From DASUMP01 sp036277635 (GTDB lineage Bacteria; Actinomycetota; Acidimicrobiia; IMCC26256; PALSA-610): a stretch of DNA of 9,023 nt. Under the pieces are notes generated by a model. The model was not told the origin of the DNA. It saw nothing but the letters and a program-made list of their open reading frames with translations, and made no database searches. The stretch lies in assembly GCA_036277635.1 (NCBI GenBank), contig DASUMP010000063.1, forward strand, positions 1 through 9,023, in the 5' to 3' direction. The translations under genes and the position numbers were made by a program. Of this stretch, positions 1-5,575 are shown one piece after another. How positions within the stretch are numbered: the stretch's first letter is position 1; the number at the start of each line of letters is the position of its first letter.

Positions 1-59
1 AAACGACCGGTGCCCGTGATCGCAGCCCCGATCGGAGCGCCGAACGTCCTCTGCGTCAT
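1..59 (-). CDS. N-terminus of a FabH-like ketoacyl-ACP synthase (partial)
   Basis: Only the first 19 codons are inside the window and the gene runs off the left edge. The ATG at 59-57 opens a frame reading MTQRTFGAPIGAAITGTGR. The GAAITGTGR stretch resembles the first beta strand of ketoacyl-ACP synthase III (FabH) and related thiolase-fold enzymes of actinobacteria, where it is usually followed by a [YFA]-[LV]-P motif. FabH condenses an acyl-CoA starter with malonyl-ACP to begin fatty acid synthesis in the cytoplasm. A GGAG lies 9 nt before the ATG, and a candidate promoter sits at 113-141, which together support this start. The identification rests on very few residues. Another thiolase-fold enzyme or an unrelated protein is possible, and the catalytic Cys-His-Asn cannot be seen. 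Confidence 0.45.
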   Translation of the reverse strand, partial: MTQRTFGAPIGAAITGTGR

Positions 60-112
60 CGTGGGTCGCTCCGGTTCCCGACGTCCCCGCACGAGGTCGG
101 TGTGAGACCGGC

Positions 113-141
113 ACACTACGCCCGCGTCAGAAACGGCTCAA
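113..141 (-). promoter_or_regulatory. Candidate sigma-70-type promoter for the left-edge gene
   Basis: On the minus strand a TTGAGC -35 box (141-136) and a TAGTGT -10 box (118-113) are separated by exactly 17 nt. Each is a partial match to TTGACA/TATAAT, and the -10 fits the actinobacterial TANNNT pattern. Transcription would start near 106, giving a leader of about 47 nt before the ATG at 59. No functional evidence is available from the sequence alone. Confidence 0.4.
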
Positions 142-279
142 ACGCGATCCCCTCGCGCCCTTCCGGCGTCTCCAACCGCACCACGCTCCCGAGCCATCCC
201 CGCGCTCGCCCGCGTGCCCGAAGTCACACTCGCCATCGGCGCGCTCGTGTGGCGCACGTTCCGTCAAGTGCCGCGAGCG
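142..279. other. Intergenic stretch with no recognisable gene
   Basis: Together with the promoter and hairpin on either side this forms a gene-free region of about 277 nt (60-336). Open frames cross it on the plus strand, but their translations are Arg/Pro/Ser-rich and run straight through the hairpin and into the minus-strand gene beyond. I see no RNA gene or repeat here. Confidence 0.5.
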
Positions 280-322
280 CGAGCGACCCCCCAGCGGGTG
301 CATCGCGCTGGGGGGTCGCTCG
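280..322 (-). terminator. 17-bp perfect hairpin, probable terminator without U-tract
   Basis: Positions 280-296 and 306-322 are perfectly complementary (17 bp) around a 9-nt loop. The left arm contains GCGACCCCCCAGCG. The hairpin begins 14 nt past the stop codon of the small secreted protein gene, where a terminator is expected. No T-run follows on either strand, so this is a U-less hairpin of the kind often seen in high-GC actinobacteria. It could also block transcription entering from the left. Confidence 0.65.
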
Positions 323-336
323 ATGAGGTCGCGCGA

Positions 337-693
337 CTACTTCTTCGGATTGCCGAATGGCGCCCGGGTGGGGTTGCACGCCTCACCCGGCGACTCTTCG
401 AGCGCCGCCATCGCCTCGTGCGTGCTGAGGCCGAACGCCTTCTTCACGAGCACGAGGAACGTGCCGTACGACTGCGTGCGGGTCGGCTCTTCCTCGTCGA
501 TGATGTCGTTCAGTCCGGAGAACGAACAGATCGACGCTGCGCCGTCGCCGCTCCAGAAGCCGTCGATGGGCGTCGAACCACCGGTCGCGCCACCGGGTCC
601 GGACGGGCCCTTCGACTCGCCGGCAAACGCCGCCGGCGCGAGCCCGACCACCAGCGTCACCGAGGCCACGGCTGCGAGAACAACTCTCTTCAT
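337..693 (-). CDS. Small secreted protein with two cysteines, unknown function
   Basis: This 118-residue protein begins with a clear Sec signal peptide: MKR, then a hydrophobic core (about residues 4-20) and an AFA cleavage site after residue 24. The mature part (about 94 residues) starts with a Gly/Ser/Pro-rich spacer (25-42), followed by a compact region. That region holds the motif ICSFSGLND at 55-63, an acidic DEEEP patch, RTQSYGTF at 72-79, a short helix-like stretch and PGEACNP near the end. The two cysteines (56 and 106) could form a disulfide outside the cell. The ATG at 693 is preceded by AAGGAGG at ideal spacing. A longer reading upstream lacks coding character and would bury the signal peptide, so it was rejected. 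The gene stands alone, with its own weak candidate promoter and a hairpin behind it. The CSFSGLND/QSYG combination seems to recur in actinobacterial exported proteins (from memory). No function is assigned. Confidence 0.8.
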   Translation of the reverse strand: MKRVVLAAVASVTLVVGLAPAAFAGESKGPSGPGGATGGSTPIDGFWSGDGAASICSFSGLNDIIDEEEPTRTQSYGTFLVLVKKAFGLSTHEAMAALEESPGEACNPTRAPFGNPKK

Positions 694-733
694 GGCTCCT
701 CCTTGTGCGTCCTGGATGCCTCCAGCGGCGCGC

Positions 734-739
734 AGAGTA
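734..739 (-). promoter_or_regulatory. Candidate -10 box for the small secreted protein gene
   Basis: TACTCT on the minus strand fits TANNNT. It would place the transcription start near 727, leaving a leader of about 34 nt that carries the strong AAGGAGG ribosome site. The -35 region is poor (TTCGAC, 18 nt upstream), so the call is tentative. Confidence 0.3.
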
Positions 740-874
740 CCGACGTGCGCGGCAGGCGTCGAATGCCGACGGAGACCCAGCCGCCGTGCCGGAACCCCAC
801 GTGGATCAGGGCGGAGCCCTCGCTGAGTGTCGACTCGCGCGCGCTCGTCGAGACCGACATCTTTCGGTGGGAGA

Positions 875-1249
875 TCAGTCGTGCCCGATGAAGACCTCAC
901 CGGCCAGGAACAGCACTGCCGCGATGGCGCTCAGCGTCGTCACGACGAGCACGACGAGCACCGAACCCGAGCGGTCGTGGTACGCGAAGCGTGCGGCTCC
1001 GCTGCAACCGAGCGCTGCGAGCAGCAGGATCCACGCGAGGAACGGAACCTGCACCACGTTCACGAGCGCCAGGTTCACGAACACCAGCGCGACCGCGACC
1101 AGGGCCGCCCATCCCATGGGCGACGTGGGCAAGAACGGCCGACGCTCGACCGACACGGCGGCGCCGTGCGCCGCCACCGCGCGCCCGTGGGCCAACGTGT
1201 AGATCGCGAATCCGGCGACTGCGAGCACCAACACCGGCACGAGGATCAT
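875..1249 (-). CDS. Four-helix integral membrane protein, unknown function
   Basis: The 124-residue product is almost entirely hydrophobic, with four probable membrane helices at about residues 2-20, 46-66, 68-86 and 96-118. The segment 21-45 between helices 1 and 2 contains HGRAVAAHG and ERRPFLPTSPMGW. Helix 3 carries a single cysteine (82), and a short AYHDRSGS turn precedes helix 4. The ATG at 1249 follows an AAGGGGG ribosome site with 5 nt spacing. Extending the frame upstream would read through the tRNA gene, so that extension is not real. The start lies 95 nt downstream of the tRNA-Pro and no promoter is obvious between them, so read-through from the tRNA promoter is possible. I do not recognise the family. 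The size and topology say only that it is a small inner-membrane protein. Confidence 0.7.
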   Translation of the reverse strand: MILVPVLVLAVAGFAIYTLAHGRAVAAHGAAVSVERRPFLPTSPMGWAALVAVALVFVNLALVNVVQVPFLAWILLLAALGCSGAARFAYHDRSGSVLVVLVVTTLSAIAAVLFLAGEVFIGHD

Positions 1250-1344
1250 CACGACCCCCTTCGACGAGAGCCTCTCCCGACGCAAGTGTGAGCCGCCGCC
1301 GCCCGGGACGACAGAGCCGAAGGTCGGGCGGATCCGAGAGAACG

Positions 1345-1422
1345 TGGTCGGGCTGCCGGGACTCGAACCCGGGACCTCTTGACCCCCAGTCAAGCGCGCT
1401 AACCAAGCTGCGCCACAGCCCG
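1345..1422 (-). tRNA. tRNA-Pro (anticodon GGG)
   Basis: On the minus strand a complete cloverleaf can be folded. The 7-bp acceptor stem is CGGGCTG/CAGCCCG, followed by T8-G9. The D stem is GCGC/GCGC with a TTGGTTA-containing loop. The anticodon stem is CTTGA/TCAAG around the 7-nt loop CTGGGGG, giving anticodon GGG followed by G37 as usual in proline tRNAs. The variable loop is AGGTC, the T stem CCGGG/CCCGG, and the T loop TTCGAAT. Discriminator A (1348) and a genome-encoded CCA (1347-1345) follow. It decodes CCC and CCU. A promoter lies just upstream at 1449-1477. Confidence 0.97.
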
Positions 1423-1448
1423 TCGCGGTGCACGCACCGCAGCGGGCG

Positions 1449-1477
1449 AGTGTATCGGTCGATGTGTTTGGTGAGAA
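1449..1477 (-). promoter_or_regulatory. Promoter for tRNA-Pro, -35 box inside the upstream hairpin
   Basis: On the minus strand TTCTCA (1477-1472, 4/6 to TTGACA) and TACACT (1454-1449, 4/6 to TATAAT) are separated by exactly 17 nt. Transcription would start near 1442, about 20 nt before the mature tRNA 5' end, a normal leader for RNase P removal. The -35 box lies in the promoter-proximal arm of the hairpin at 1466-1509. Confidence 0.55.
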
Positions 1478-1509
1478 TGCTGGCGCGTAGCGCCGCATTC
1501 TCACCAAAC
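1466..1509 (-). terminator. 20-bp hairpin after the der-hmgL-carboxylase operon
   Basis: GTTTGGTGAGAATGC (1466-1480) pairs perfectly with 1495-1509, and GGCGC (1482-1486) pairs with GCGCC (1490-1494). The result is a 20-bp stem with one unpaired T (1481) and a 3-nt loop. It starts 10 nt past the stop codon of the last operon gene, where a terminator is expected. No U-run follows. The outer 15 bp are notably AT-richer than the surroundings. It might instead be a copy of a dispersed palindromic repeat. Confidence 0.7.
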
Positions 1510-1519
1510 CGCGCGGGGG

Positions 1520-1738
1520 TCAGAGGAGCCAGTCGAGCATCTCGAAGAAGCGCCAACCCAAGTAGACGGCGAACGCGGCGAGGAACGCTTTGAAGTGCCA
1601 CGGGACGGGCGGGAGGTCGTCCTGCGGGCGGGCGATGACGCTCGAGGTGTCGACGGCGCGACCGCAGGTGGGGCACGTGCCGTCGGTGCGCACCGTCGGC
1701 GCGGCGAGGTAGCGGTCGCAGGCGGTGCACCAGGGCAT
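1520..1738 (-). CDS. Small zinc-ribbon protein with one C-terminal membrane helix
   Basis: This 72-residue protein has two CxxC knuckles, at Cys4/Cys7 (CTAC) and Cys22/Cys25 (CPTC), typical of a zinc ribbon with tetrahedral Cys4 zinc binding. A linker with DDLPPVPWHFK follows, then one hydrophobic helix (about 51-70) ending in DWLL at the C-terminus. That suggests a membrane anchor with the zinc ribbon in the cytoplasm. The ATG at 1738 overlaps the stop codon of the carboxyltransferase gene (TGATG) and has no good ribosome site of its own, so translation is probably coupled. As the last gene of the operon it may act with the carboxylase. Actinobacterial acyl-CoA carboxylases often have a small epsilon subunit encoded beside the beta subunit, but this protein does not resemble those I know. 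Function unknown. Confidence 0.75.
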   Translation of the reverse strand: MPWCTACDRYLAAPTVRTDGTCPTCGRAVDTSSVIARPQDDLPPVPWHFKAFLAAFAVYLGWRFFEMLDWLL

Positions 1739-3270
1739 CAGACCGGGGGGACGCCGTGGCGCTTCATCGCGTCGTCGCGAACACGGCGTTGGGCGAGCGC
1801 GAACCGGCGCACGAGCTCGGCACGCAGCGTCTCGGGTTGGACGACGGCGTCGACGACGAGCTCGGCGGCGAGGCGCACGAGGTCGACGTCGGCTTCGTAC
1901 TCGCCGCGGCGTGCGGCGACGAACTCGGCGCGCTCGTCGGGGTCGTCGATCGCGTGGATGCGGTTGTAGAAGACCGCGTTGACCGCAGGCTCGGGTCCCA
2001 TCACCGCGATGCGCGCGGTCGGGAGCGCGAGGCACGCGTCGGGATCGAACGCGGGGCCGCACATCGCGTAGAGGCCGGCGCCGTACGCCTTGCGCACGAT
2101 CACGGAGATCTTCGGCACCGTCGCCTCGGCGACCGCGGTGATCATCTTGGCGCCGTGGCGGATGATCCCCTGCCGCTCCACCTGCGAGCCGATCATGAAG
2201 CCGGGCACGTCGGCGAGGAACAGCAGCGGCACGTTGAACGCGTCGCACAGCCAGATGAAGCGCGCGGCCTTGTCGGAGGAGTCGACGAACAGCACTCCCC
2301 CGAGGTGCTTCGGGTTGTTGGCGAGGATGCCGACGACCTCGCCGTCGAGGCGGGCGAACCCCACGATCAGCTCGCGCGCCCAGAGCGGCTTCAGCTCGAA
2401 GAACGAGTGCTCGTCGACGAGCGCGTCGATCACCTGGTGCATGTCGTAGGCGCGCCGCTCCTCGTCGGGGACGACGTCGCGGATCGCGCGCGCGTCGGCG
2501 GTGGGCTCGTGCGCGCCGGCGGGCGGCGGCGGTTCCTGCCACGACGAGGGGAGGTAGGAGAGGAACCGGCGGGCCGACTCGATCGCCTCGGTGTCGTCGG
2601 CGACGAGGTTGTCGCCGCACCCGCTCACGGTCGCGTGCATGCGGGCGCCGCCCATCTCCTCCAGCGACACGTGCTCGCCGATCACCTCTTCGGCCATGCG
2701 GGGTGATCCGAGGTACATCGAGGCGTTGCGCTCGACCATGAACACCACGTCGCAGAACGCGGGGATGTACGCGCCGCCGGCGGCTGAGGGCCCGAACAGA
2801 CAGCACACCTGCGGGACCTTGCCCGAGAGGCGGACCTGGTTGGCGAAGATGCGGCCCGCGCCGCGCCGGCCGGGGAACAGCTCGACCTGATCGGTGATGC
2901 GCGCACCGGCGGAGTCGACGAGGTACACGACCGGCAGCTCGTGGCGCAGCGCGTGCTCGGTGAGCCGCACGATCTTCTCGACCGTGCGCGCGCCCCACGA
3001 GCCCGCCTTCACGGTGGGGTCGTTCGCCATCACGCACACGGGCCGTCCGTCGATGCGGCCGACGCCGGTGACGACGCCGTCGGCGGGCAGGTCGCCCGCG
3101 AGTGCGTTCGCGAGGAGCGCGTCTTCGGAGAACGAGTCGGGGTCGAGCAGCAGCGCGAGGCGGTCGCGCACGAACAGCTTGCCCTGACGGTCGAGCTTGT
3201 CGCGTTCCTTCTCCAGGTTGCCCTGGAGCGCGCGCTCGTGGTGCTCGCCGACCCGTTCGTAGTCGGTCAT
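1738..3270 (-). CDS. Acyl-CoA carboxylase, carboxyltransferase (beta) subunit, MCC/PCC family
   Basis: The 510-residue protein has the tandem crotonase-fold layout of biotin-dependent carboxyltransferases (N domain about 25-260, C domain about 265-500). It moves CO2 from carboxybiotin to an acyl-CoA. The first oxyanion-hole loop is GPSAAGGAYIP (160-170) and the second YGAGLYAMCG (396-405). DSAGAR at 119-124 and VPGF at 355-358 are family hallmarks. Length is slightly below the usual 515-540. Where propionyl-CoA carboxylases have GGAYD, this protein has GAGLY, like the GAGNYGMCG of 3-methylcrotonyl-CoA carboxylase; other stretches (SSDKAARF, IIRHGAK) look like the propionyl-CoA type. The HMG-CoA lyase gene ends 4 nt upstream, favouring a 3-methylcrotonyl-CoA-like substrate in leucine breakdown. 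The biotin carboxylase/BCCP subunit is not here and must be encoded elsewhere. The ATG at 3270 has GGGAG 9 nt upstream; the longer frame would overlap the lyase gene and was rejected. Confidence 0.92.
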   Translation of the reverse strand: MTDYERVGEHHERALQGNLEKERDKLDRQGKLFVRDRLALLLDPDSFSEDALLANALAGDLPADGVVTGVGRIDGRPVCVMANDPTVKAGSWGARTVEKIVRLTEHALRHELPVVYLVDSAGARITDQVELFPGRRGAGRIFANQVRLSGKVPQVCCLFGPSAAGGAYIPAFCDVVFMVERNASMYLGSPRMAEEVIGEHVSLEEMGGARMHATVSGCGDNLVADDTEAIESARRFLSYLPSSWQEPPPPAGAHEPTADARAIRDVVPDEERRAYDMHQVIDALVDEHSFFELKPLWARELIVGFARLDGEVVGILANNPKHLGGVLFVDSSDKAARFIWLCDAFNVPLLFLADVPGFMIGSQVERQGIIRHGAKMITAVAEATVPKISVIVRKAYGAGLYAMCGPAFDPDACLALPTARIAVMGPEPAVNAVFYNRIHAIDDPDERAEFVAARRGEYEADVDLVRLAAELVVDAVVQPETLRAELVRRFALAQRRVRDDAMKRHGVPPV

Positions 3271-3274
3271 CTCG

Positions 3275-4216
3275 TCATGCTCCCACCCGCACGCTGCGCG
3301 GTCCGGCCCGCAGCAGCGCGCTCGGCAGCTCCCGACCGACGAGCGCCTCGGCGAGCCGCGCGCACTCGAGGAGCGCGTCGAGGTCGATCCCCGTGTCGAT
3401 CCCCATGTCGTGGAGCATGTGCACGAGGTCTTCGGTGACCGCGTTGCCGGACGCGCCCGGCGCGTACGGGCAGCCACCGAGTCCGCCGATCGACGCGTCG
3501 AAGCGGGTGACGCCGGCTTCCATGCCCGCGAGCACGTTGGCGAGCGCGGTACCGCGCGTGTCGTGGAAGTGCAGCGCGATGTCGGCCGCGGCGATCCCGA
3601 CCGCGTCGAGGGCGTCGAGCAGGTCGGCGACGCGACGCGGCGTGGCCATCCCGGTGGTGTCACCGAACGACACGCGGTCGACGCCGGCGTCGAGGAGCCG
3701 GCGGGCGACGGTCGCGACCCGCGGCGGCGCGATGTCGCCTTCGTAGGGGCAGCCGAACGCGGTGGAGACGATGCCGTCGACGGGGACGCCCGCGCCGTGG
3801 GCTTCCTCGACGAGCGGCGCGACGTCGGCGAGCGACTCGTCGACGGAGCGGCGCACGTTCTTGCGGTTGTGGGTCTCGCTCGCCGACACCACGATCTCGA
3901 GCTCGTCGGCCGCGGCGTCGAGCGCGCGCTGCGCGCCGAGGCGGTTCGGCACCAGCGCCCGGTAGGTGACGCCGGGAGCGCGCCGGATGGCCGCCATCAC
4001 CTCGTCGGAGCCGGCCATCGGCGGGATCGCCTTCGGCGACACGAACGCGGCCGCCTCGATGCGGCGCAGCCCGGTGCCGCTCAGCGCGTCGATGAGGCGC
4101 ACACGATCGGCCACGGGGATCGGGGCTTCGTTCTGCAACCCGTCGCGCGGCCCGACCTCTCGGATCTCCACCGATGTGGGCCACGCACGCACGAGCTCAG
4201 CGTAGGCGGCCACCAC
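3275..4216 (-). CDS. hmgL: Hydroxymethylglutaryl-CoA lyase
   Basis: It cleaves 3-hydroxy-3-methylglutaryl-CoA to acetyl-CoA and acetoacetate, the last step of leucine breakdown. The 313-residue TIM-barrel protein has the full family signature. VGPRDGLQNE (21-30) supplies catalytic Arg24 and metal ligand Asp25. LHFHDT (215-220) supplies metal ligands His216 and His218. GGLGGCPYAPGASGN (244-258) holds catalytic Cys249 and metal-binding Asn258. Length matches the family (about 300). The start is a GTG at 4216, with a second in-frame GTG at 4213. It lies 3 nt after the der stop codon and has no convincing ribosome site, so translation is probably coupled. It is followed at 4 nt by the carboxyltransferase gene. 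Related DRE-TIM enzymes such as homocitrate synthase lack the GGCPYAPGASGN loop, so the assignment is firm. Confidence 0.95.
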   Translation of the reverse strand: MVAAYAELVRAWPTSVEIREVGPRDGLQNEAPIPVADRVRLIDALSGTGLRRIEAAAFVSPKAIPPMAGSDEVMAAIRRAPGVTYRALVPNRLGAQRALDAAADELEIVVSASETHNRKNVRRSVDESLADVAPLVEEAHGAGVPVDGIVSTAFGCPYEGDIAPPRVATVARRLLDAGVDRVSFGDTTGMATPRRVADLLDALDAVGIAAADIALHFHDTRGTALANVLAGMEAGVTRFDASIGGLGGCPYAPGASGNAVTEDLVHMLHDMGIDTGIDLDALLECARLAEALVGRELPSALLRAGPRSVRVGA

Positions 4217-4219
4217 CGC

Positions 4220-5575
4220 TCACTCGCTGCGGCGCCGGACGCGCAGCTTGATCGGTGTGGGGCCGAGATCGAACGACTCCCGCAGGCGGCGTTCGAGGTA
4301 CCGCATGTACTGCTGCGGCAGCGGCCACGTGGAGAACAACGTGAACGTGGGCGGGTCGGTGGCGCCCTGGGTCGCGTACAGGATGCGGGGCCGGTGGTTC
4401 TTCACGACCGGCGCGGGGTGCGCGGCTTGCGCTTCGCGGATCACCTTGTTGAGCGCGGCGGTCGGGATGCGCTGGTGGTACGCCTCTTCGGCCTGGCGCA
4501 GCGCGGGGAGCAGCTGGTGCACGCGCCGGCCGGTGAGCGCCGAGATGGGGATCACCGGCGCGTAGCGCAAGAAGCCGAGCTTGCGGCCGATCTCGTACTT
4601 CACCGCCTCGCGCTGCTCGGTGTCGAGCAGGTCCCACTTGTTGAGCACGATGAGGATCGCGGTGCCGGCCGCGTCGACCCGTTCCGCGAGACGCTGGTCC
4701 TGGTGCGTCACGCCTTCCGACGCGTCGATGACGAGCAGCGCGGCGTCGGCCCGGTCGATCGCTTGCAGCGCGCGCACGAGCCCGTAGTACTCGGTCGGTT
4801 CGTCGACGCGACTCTTGCGCCGCATCCCCGCGGTGTCGACGAACCGCAACGGGCCGTCGGGGGTCTCGACGATCGTGTCGATCGCGTCGCGCGTGGTGCC
4901 GGGCATGTCGTGGACGACGGCGCGGTCCTCGCCGACGATGCGGTTGAACAGCGTCGACTTCCCTACGTTCGGCCGGCCCACGATCGCGATCGAGAAGATG
5001 CCGTCGTCTTCGTCTTCGGCGGGGGTTGCGTCGTCGGGCGGTTCCTCGACCTCGTCGGCGGGCAGCGCAGCGACGATCGCGTCGAGCAGCTCGCCGCTGA
5101 GGCGTCCGTGGAGCGCGGACACCGCGTACGGGTCGCCGAGCCCGAGGGCGCTGAACGCCCAGATGTCGGGCTCGCGCCGCTCGTCGTCGACCTTGTTGAC
5201 CGCGACGACGACCGGCCGACCGACGCGTTGCAGCACGCGCGCCACCCGCGCGTCTTCTTCGGTGATGCCGGTCGTGGCGTCGACGACGAGGACGACGACG
5301 TCGGCGTCGCGCATGGCGCGCTCGGCCTGCGCGCTCACCTTGTCGGCGAGCGCGGGATCGTCGGTGGTGAGGCCGGCCTCGCCGCTCGTGAGCCAGCCGC
5401 CGGTGTCGATGATCTGGAAGCTGCGGCCCTGCCACTCGGCGTCGAGCACCTTGCGGTCGCGGGTGACGCCGGGCCGTTCCTGCACGATGAGCTCGCGGCG
5501 GCCGACGAACCGGTTCACGAGCGTCGACTTGCCGACGTTCGGGCGGCCGATGATCGCGACGGTCGGGAGCGCCAT
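4220..5575 (-). CDS. der: Ribosome-assembly GTPase Der (EngA)
   Basis: Der is an essential GTPase that binds the 50S precursor in the cytoplasm and helps large-subunit maturation. The 451-residue protein has the diagnostic double G-domain. The first has GRPNVGKST (10-18), DTGG (57-60) and NKVD (127-130). The second has GRPNVGKST (200-208), DTAG (247-250) and NKWD (312-315). An acidic linker (about 174-191) separates them, and a KH-like domain (about 360-445) ends in a basic RVRRRSE tail. Length fits the family (about 440-490). The ATG at 5575 overlaps the stop codon of the radical-SAM gene (TGATG), consistent with translational coupling, and MALPTVAIIG is a normal Der N-terminus. Downstream sit catabolic genes rather than the lipid genes plsY-gpsA that often follow der. 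Confidence 0.98.
   Translation of the reverse strand: MALPTVAIIGRPNVGKSTLVNRFVGRRELIVQERPGVTRDRKVLDAEWQGRSFQIIDTGGWLTSGEAGLTTDDPALADKVSAQAERAMRDADVVVLVVDATTGITEEDARVARVLQRVGRPVVVAVNKVDDERREPDIWAFSALGLGDPYAVSALHGRLSGELLDAIVAALPADEVEEPPDDATPAEDEDDGIFSIAIVGRPNVGKSTLFNRIVGEDRAVVHDMPGTTRDAIDTIVETPDGPLRFVDTAGMRRKSRVDEPTEYYGLVRALQAIDRADAALLVIDASEGVTHQDQRLAERVDAAGTAILIVLNKWDLLDTEQREAVKYEIGRKLGFLRYAPVIPISALTGRRVHQLLPALRQAEEAYHQRIPTAALNKVIREAQAAHPAPVVKNHRPRILYATQGATDPPTFTLFSTWPLPQQYMRYLERRLRESFDLGPTPIKLRVRRRSE

Noticed and set aside
1..105. Plus-strand frame open from the left edge to TGA at 103-105, possibly the end of a gene
   Set aside because: The 34 residues show no recognisable motif, and the minus strand offers a better-supported start with promoter and ribosome site in the same place.
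118..222. Protein-like minus-strand tail reading LETPEGREGIAFEPFLTRA before a stop
   Set aside because: The reading looks coding-like, but an in-frame stop lies only about 33 codons upstream, there is no start codon with a ribosome site, and the stretch coincides with the better-supported promoter. At most it is a decayed gene remnant.
808..820. Small inverted repeat AGGGC-GGA-GCCCT downstream of the four-helix membrane protein gene
   Set aside because: It is only 5 bp and more than 50 nt past the stop codon, which is expected by chance in such GC-rich sequence.
214..891. Overlapping plus-strand open frames through the small secreted protein gene (214-891 and 323-826)
   Set aside because: They run through the hairpin at 280-322 and are antisense to a gene with a signal peptide and strong ribosome site. 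They have no domain character.
1250..1507. N-terminal extension of the four-helix membrane protein
   Set aside because: It would translate straight through the tRNA-Pro gene. The ATG at 1249 has its own ribosome site.
1756..2706. 316-codon open frame on the plus strand
   Set aside because: It is antisense to the carboxyltransferase gene and has the same Arg/Val/Asp/Glu-rich shadow composition.
3271..3663. N-terminal extension of the carboxyltransferase frame
   Set aside because: The upstream part overlaps hmgL in another frame and is Ser/Arg/Thr-rich. The protein family starts at about the ATG at 3270, which has a ribosome site.
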